Made by a program: the position numbers and the translations under genes. DNA of 5,235 nt from Oscillibacter sp. (GTDB lineage Bacteria; Bacillota; Clostridia; Oscillospirales; Oscillospiraceae), in the NCBI GenBank assembly GCA_009773995.1, contig VSMY01000148.1:1-5235 (forward strand), written 5' to 3'. This document shows, piece after piece, positions 4,860 to 5,235 of this stretch. Numbering within the stretch: position 1 is the stretch's first letter; each line of letters begins with the position of its first letter. The notes below the pieces were generated by a model. The model had not been told where the DNA came from, did not search any database, and saw only the letters and a program-made list of their open reading frames with translations.

Positions 4860-5235
4860 GCCTCTCCGCCCGCGGGCGGCTTTCCCGTTCCCAGGACGAT
4901 CTGTTCCCGCTTCAGGGCCCCCGCCTCCCGGAGGGCCGCCACGAGCCGGCCCCGGTCCGCCCCCTCCGGCAGGGCCTCCTCCGCCTCCGGCGGCAGGGCC
5001 AGGGGCGGCAGGGCCTGTGTCTCGTCATAGAGCCGCAGGGCCACGGGATTTTTCAGGGACAGGTCCGTCCTGGGGTCGAACAGGACCAGGGCCTCCGCTC
5101 CTTCCAGCTGGTCCTTGGAGGGCCCCAGCAGCAGCGACACGCCGTACTCCCGCCGGAGCTGGCGGCAGAGCTCCTCTCCGCCGTAGGGCAGGTCCAGCAG
5201 CACATACCGGTGCCGGAGGCACAGCTCCGTCACCG
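4856..5235 (-). CDS. Unrecognised protein, C-terminal part (gene begins outside the window)
   Basis: An open frame enters from the right edge and ends at TGA 4858-4856, with about 125 residues visible. The first visible codon, GTG at 5233-5231, is only 2 bases from the edge and has no visible ribosome site, so it is probably internal. I do not recognise the family. The visible part is soluble-looking, with no membrane segment, and rich in Leu, Ala, Glu and Pro. It starts with alternating strand-like and helix-like stretches (RYVLLDLPYGGEEL, REYGVSLLLG, EGAEALVLFDPR), which suggest an alpha/beta nucleotide-binding-like or Rossmann-like fold, but this is only an impression. A proline- and glutamate-rich stretch (LPPLALPPEAEEALPEGADR) and a helix (LVAALREAGALKREQ) follow. 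The codons are strongly G/C-ending, like the neighbours, which supports real coding. Its stop lies inside the greA promoter, so greA is transcribed independently of it at least in part. Confidence 0.75.
   Translation of the reverse strand, partial: VTELCLRHRYVLLDLPYGGEELCRQLRREYGVSLLLGPSKDQLEGAEALVLFDPRTDLSLKNPVALRLYDETQALPPLALPPEAEEALPEGADRGRLVAALREAGALKREQIVLGTGKPPAGGEA

Overview
The window looks like chromosomal DNA of a GC-rich, low-mobility Firmicute, most likely a clostridial gut anaerobe of the Oscillospiraceae type. This is inferred from the gene families, the greA-lysS arrangement, strong AGGAGG ribosome sites, a TTG start and sigma-A type promoters; no 16S or other taxonomic marker is present. 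Every gene I can support lies on the minus strand, so transcription runs from high to low coordinates. I saw no mobile elements, tRNA or rRNA genes, or CRISPR repeats.

In transcription order: (1) 5235-4856, the C-terminal part of an unrecognised protein. (2) A perfect-consensus promoter (TTGACA, 17 bp, TATAAT) whose -35 box contains that gene's stop codon. It drives greA (transcript cleavage factor) and, 25 bp later, lysS (class II lysyl-tRNA synthetase). (3) A 235-bp gap with a 14-bp hairpin and, next to the following ribosome site, a 12-bp palindrome. (4) cysK, a complete O-acetylserine sulfhydrylase. (5) A 338-bp gap, which is the most informative part of the window. (6) metN and the start of metI, overlapping by 20 bp: the ATPase and permease of a methionine ABC importer. 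The substrate-binding protein MetQ would be expected beyond the left edge.

The gap before metN appears to hold a complete trp-style transcription attenuator that responds to methionine. It contains a near-consensus promoter, then a ribosome site and a 34-codon leader ORF with internal Met codons at positions 8, 12, 14 and 15. A perfect 12-bp terminator hairpin with a U-tract follows, ending nine bases before the metN Shine-Dalgarno. Three mutually exclusive pairings can be read: region 1, among the Met codons, pairs perfectly over 8 bp with region 2 later in the leader ORF; region 2 pairs imperfectly over 14 bp with region 3, the 5' arm and loop of the terminator; and region 3 pairs with region 4 to form the terminator. 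A ribosome stalled at the Met codons would hide region 1, free region 2 and prevent termination. Firmicute methionine importers are usually controlled by SAM riboswitches or T-boxes, and I saw neither motif here. The mechanism is inferred, but its elements are directly visible.

cysK and metNI both serve sulfur amino-acid supply (cysteine synthesis and methionine uptake), while greA-lysS is a housekeeping transcription and translation unit.
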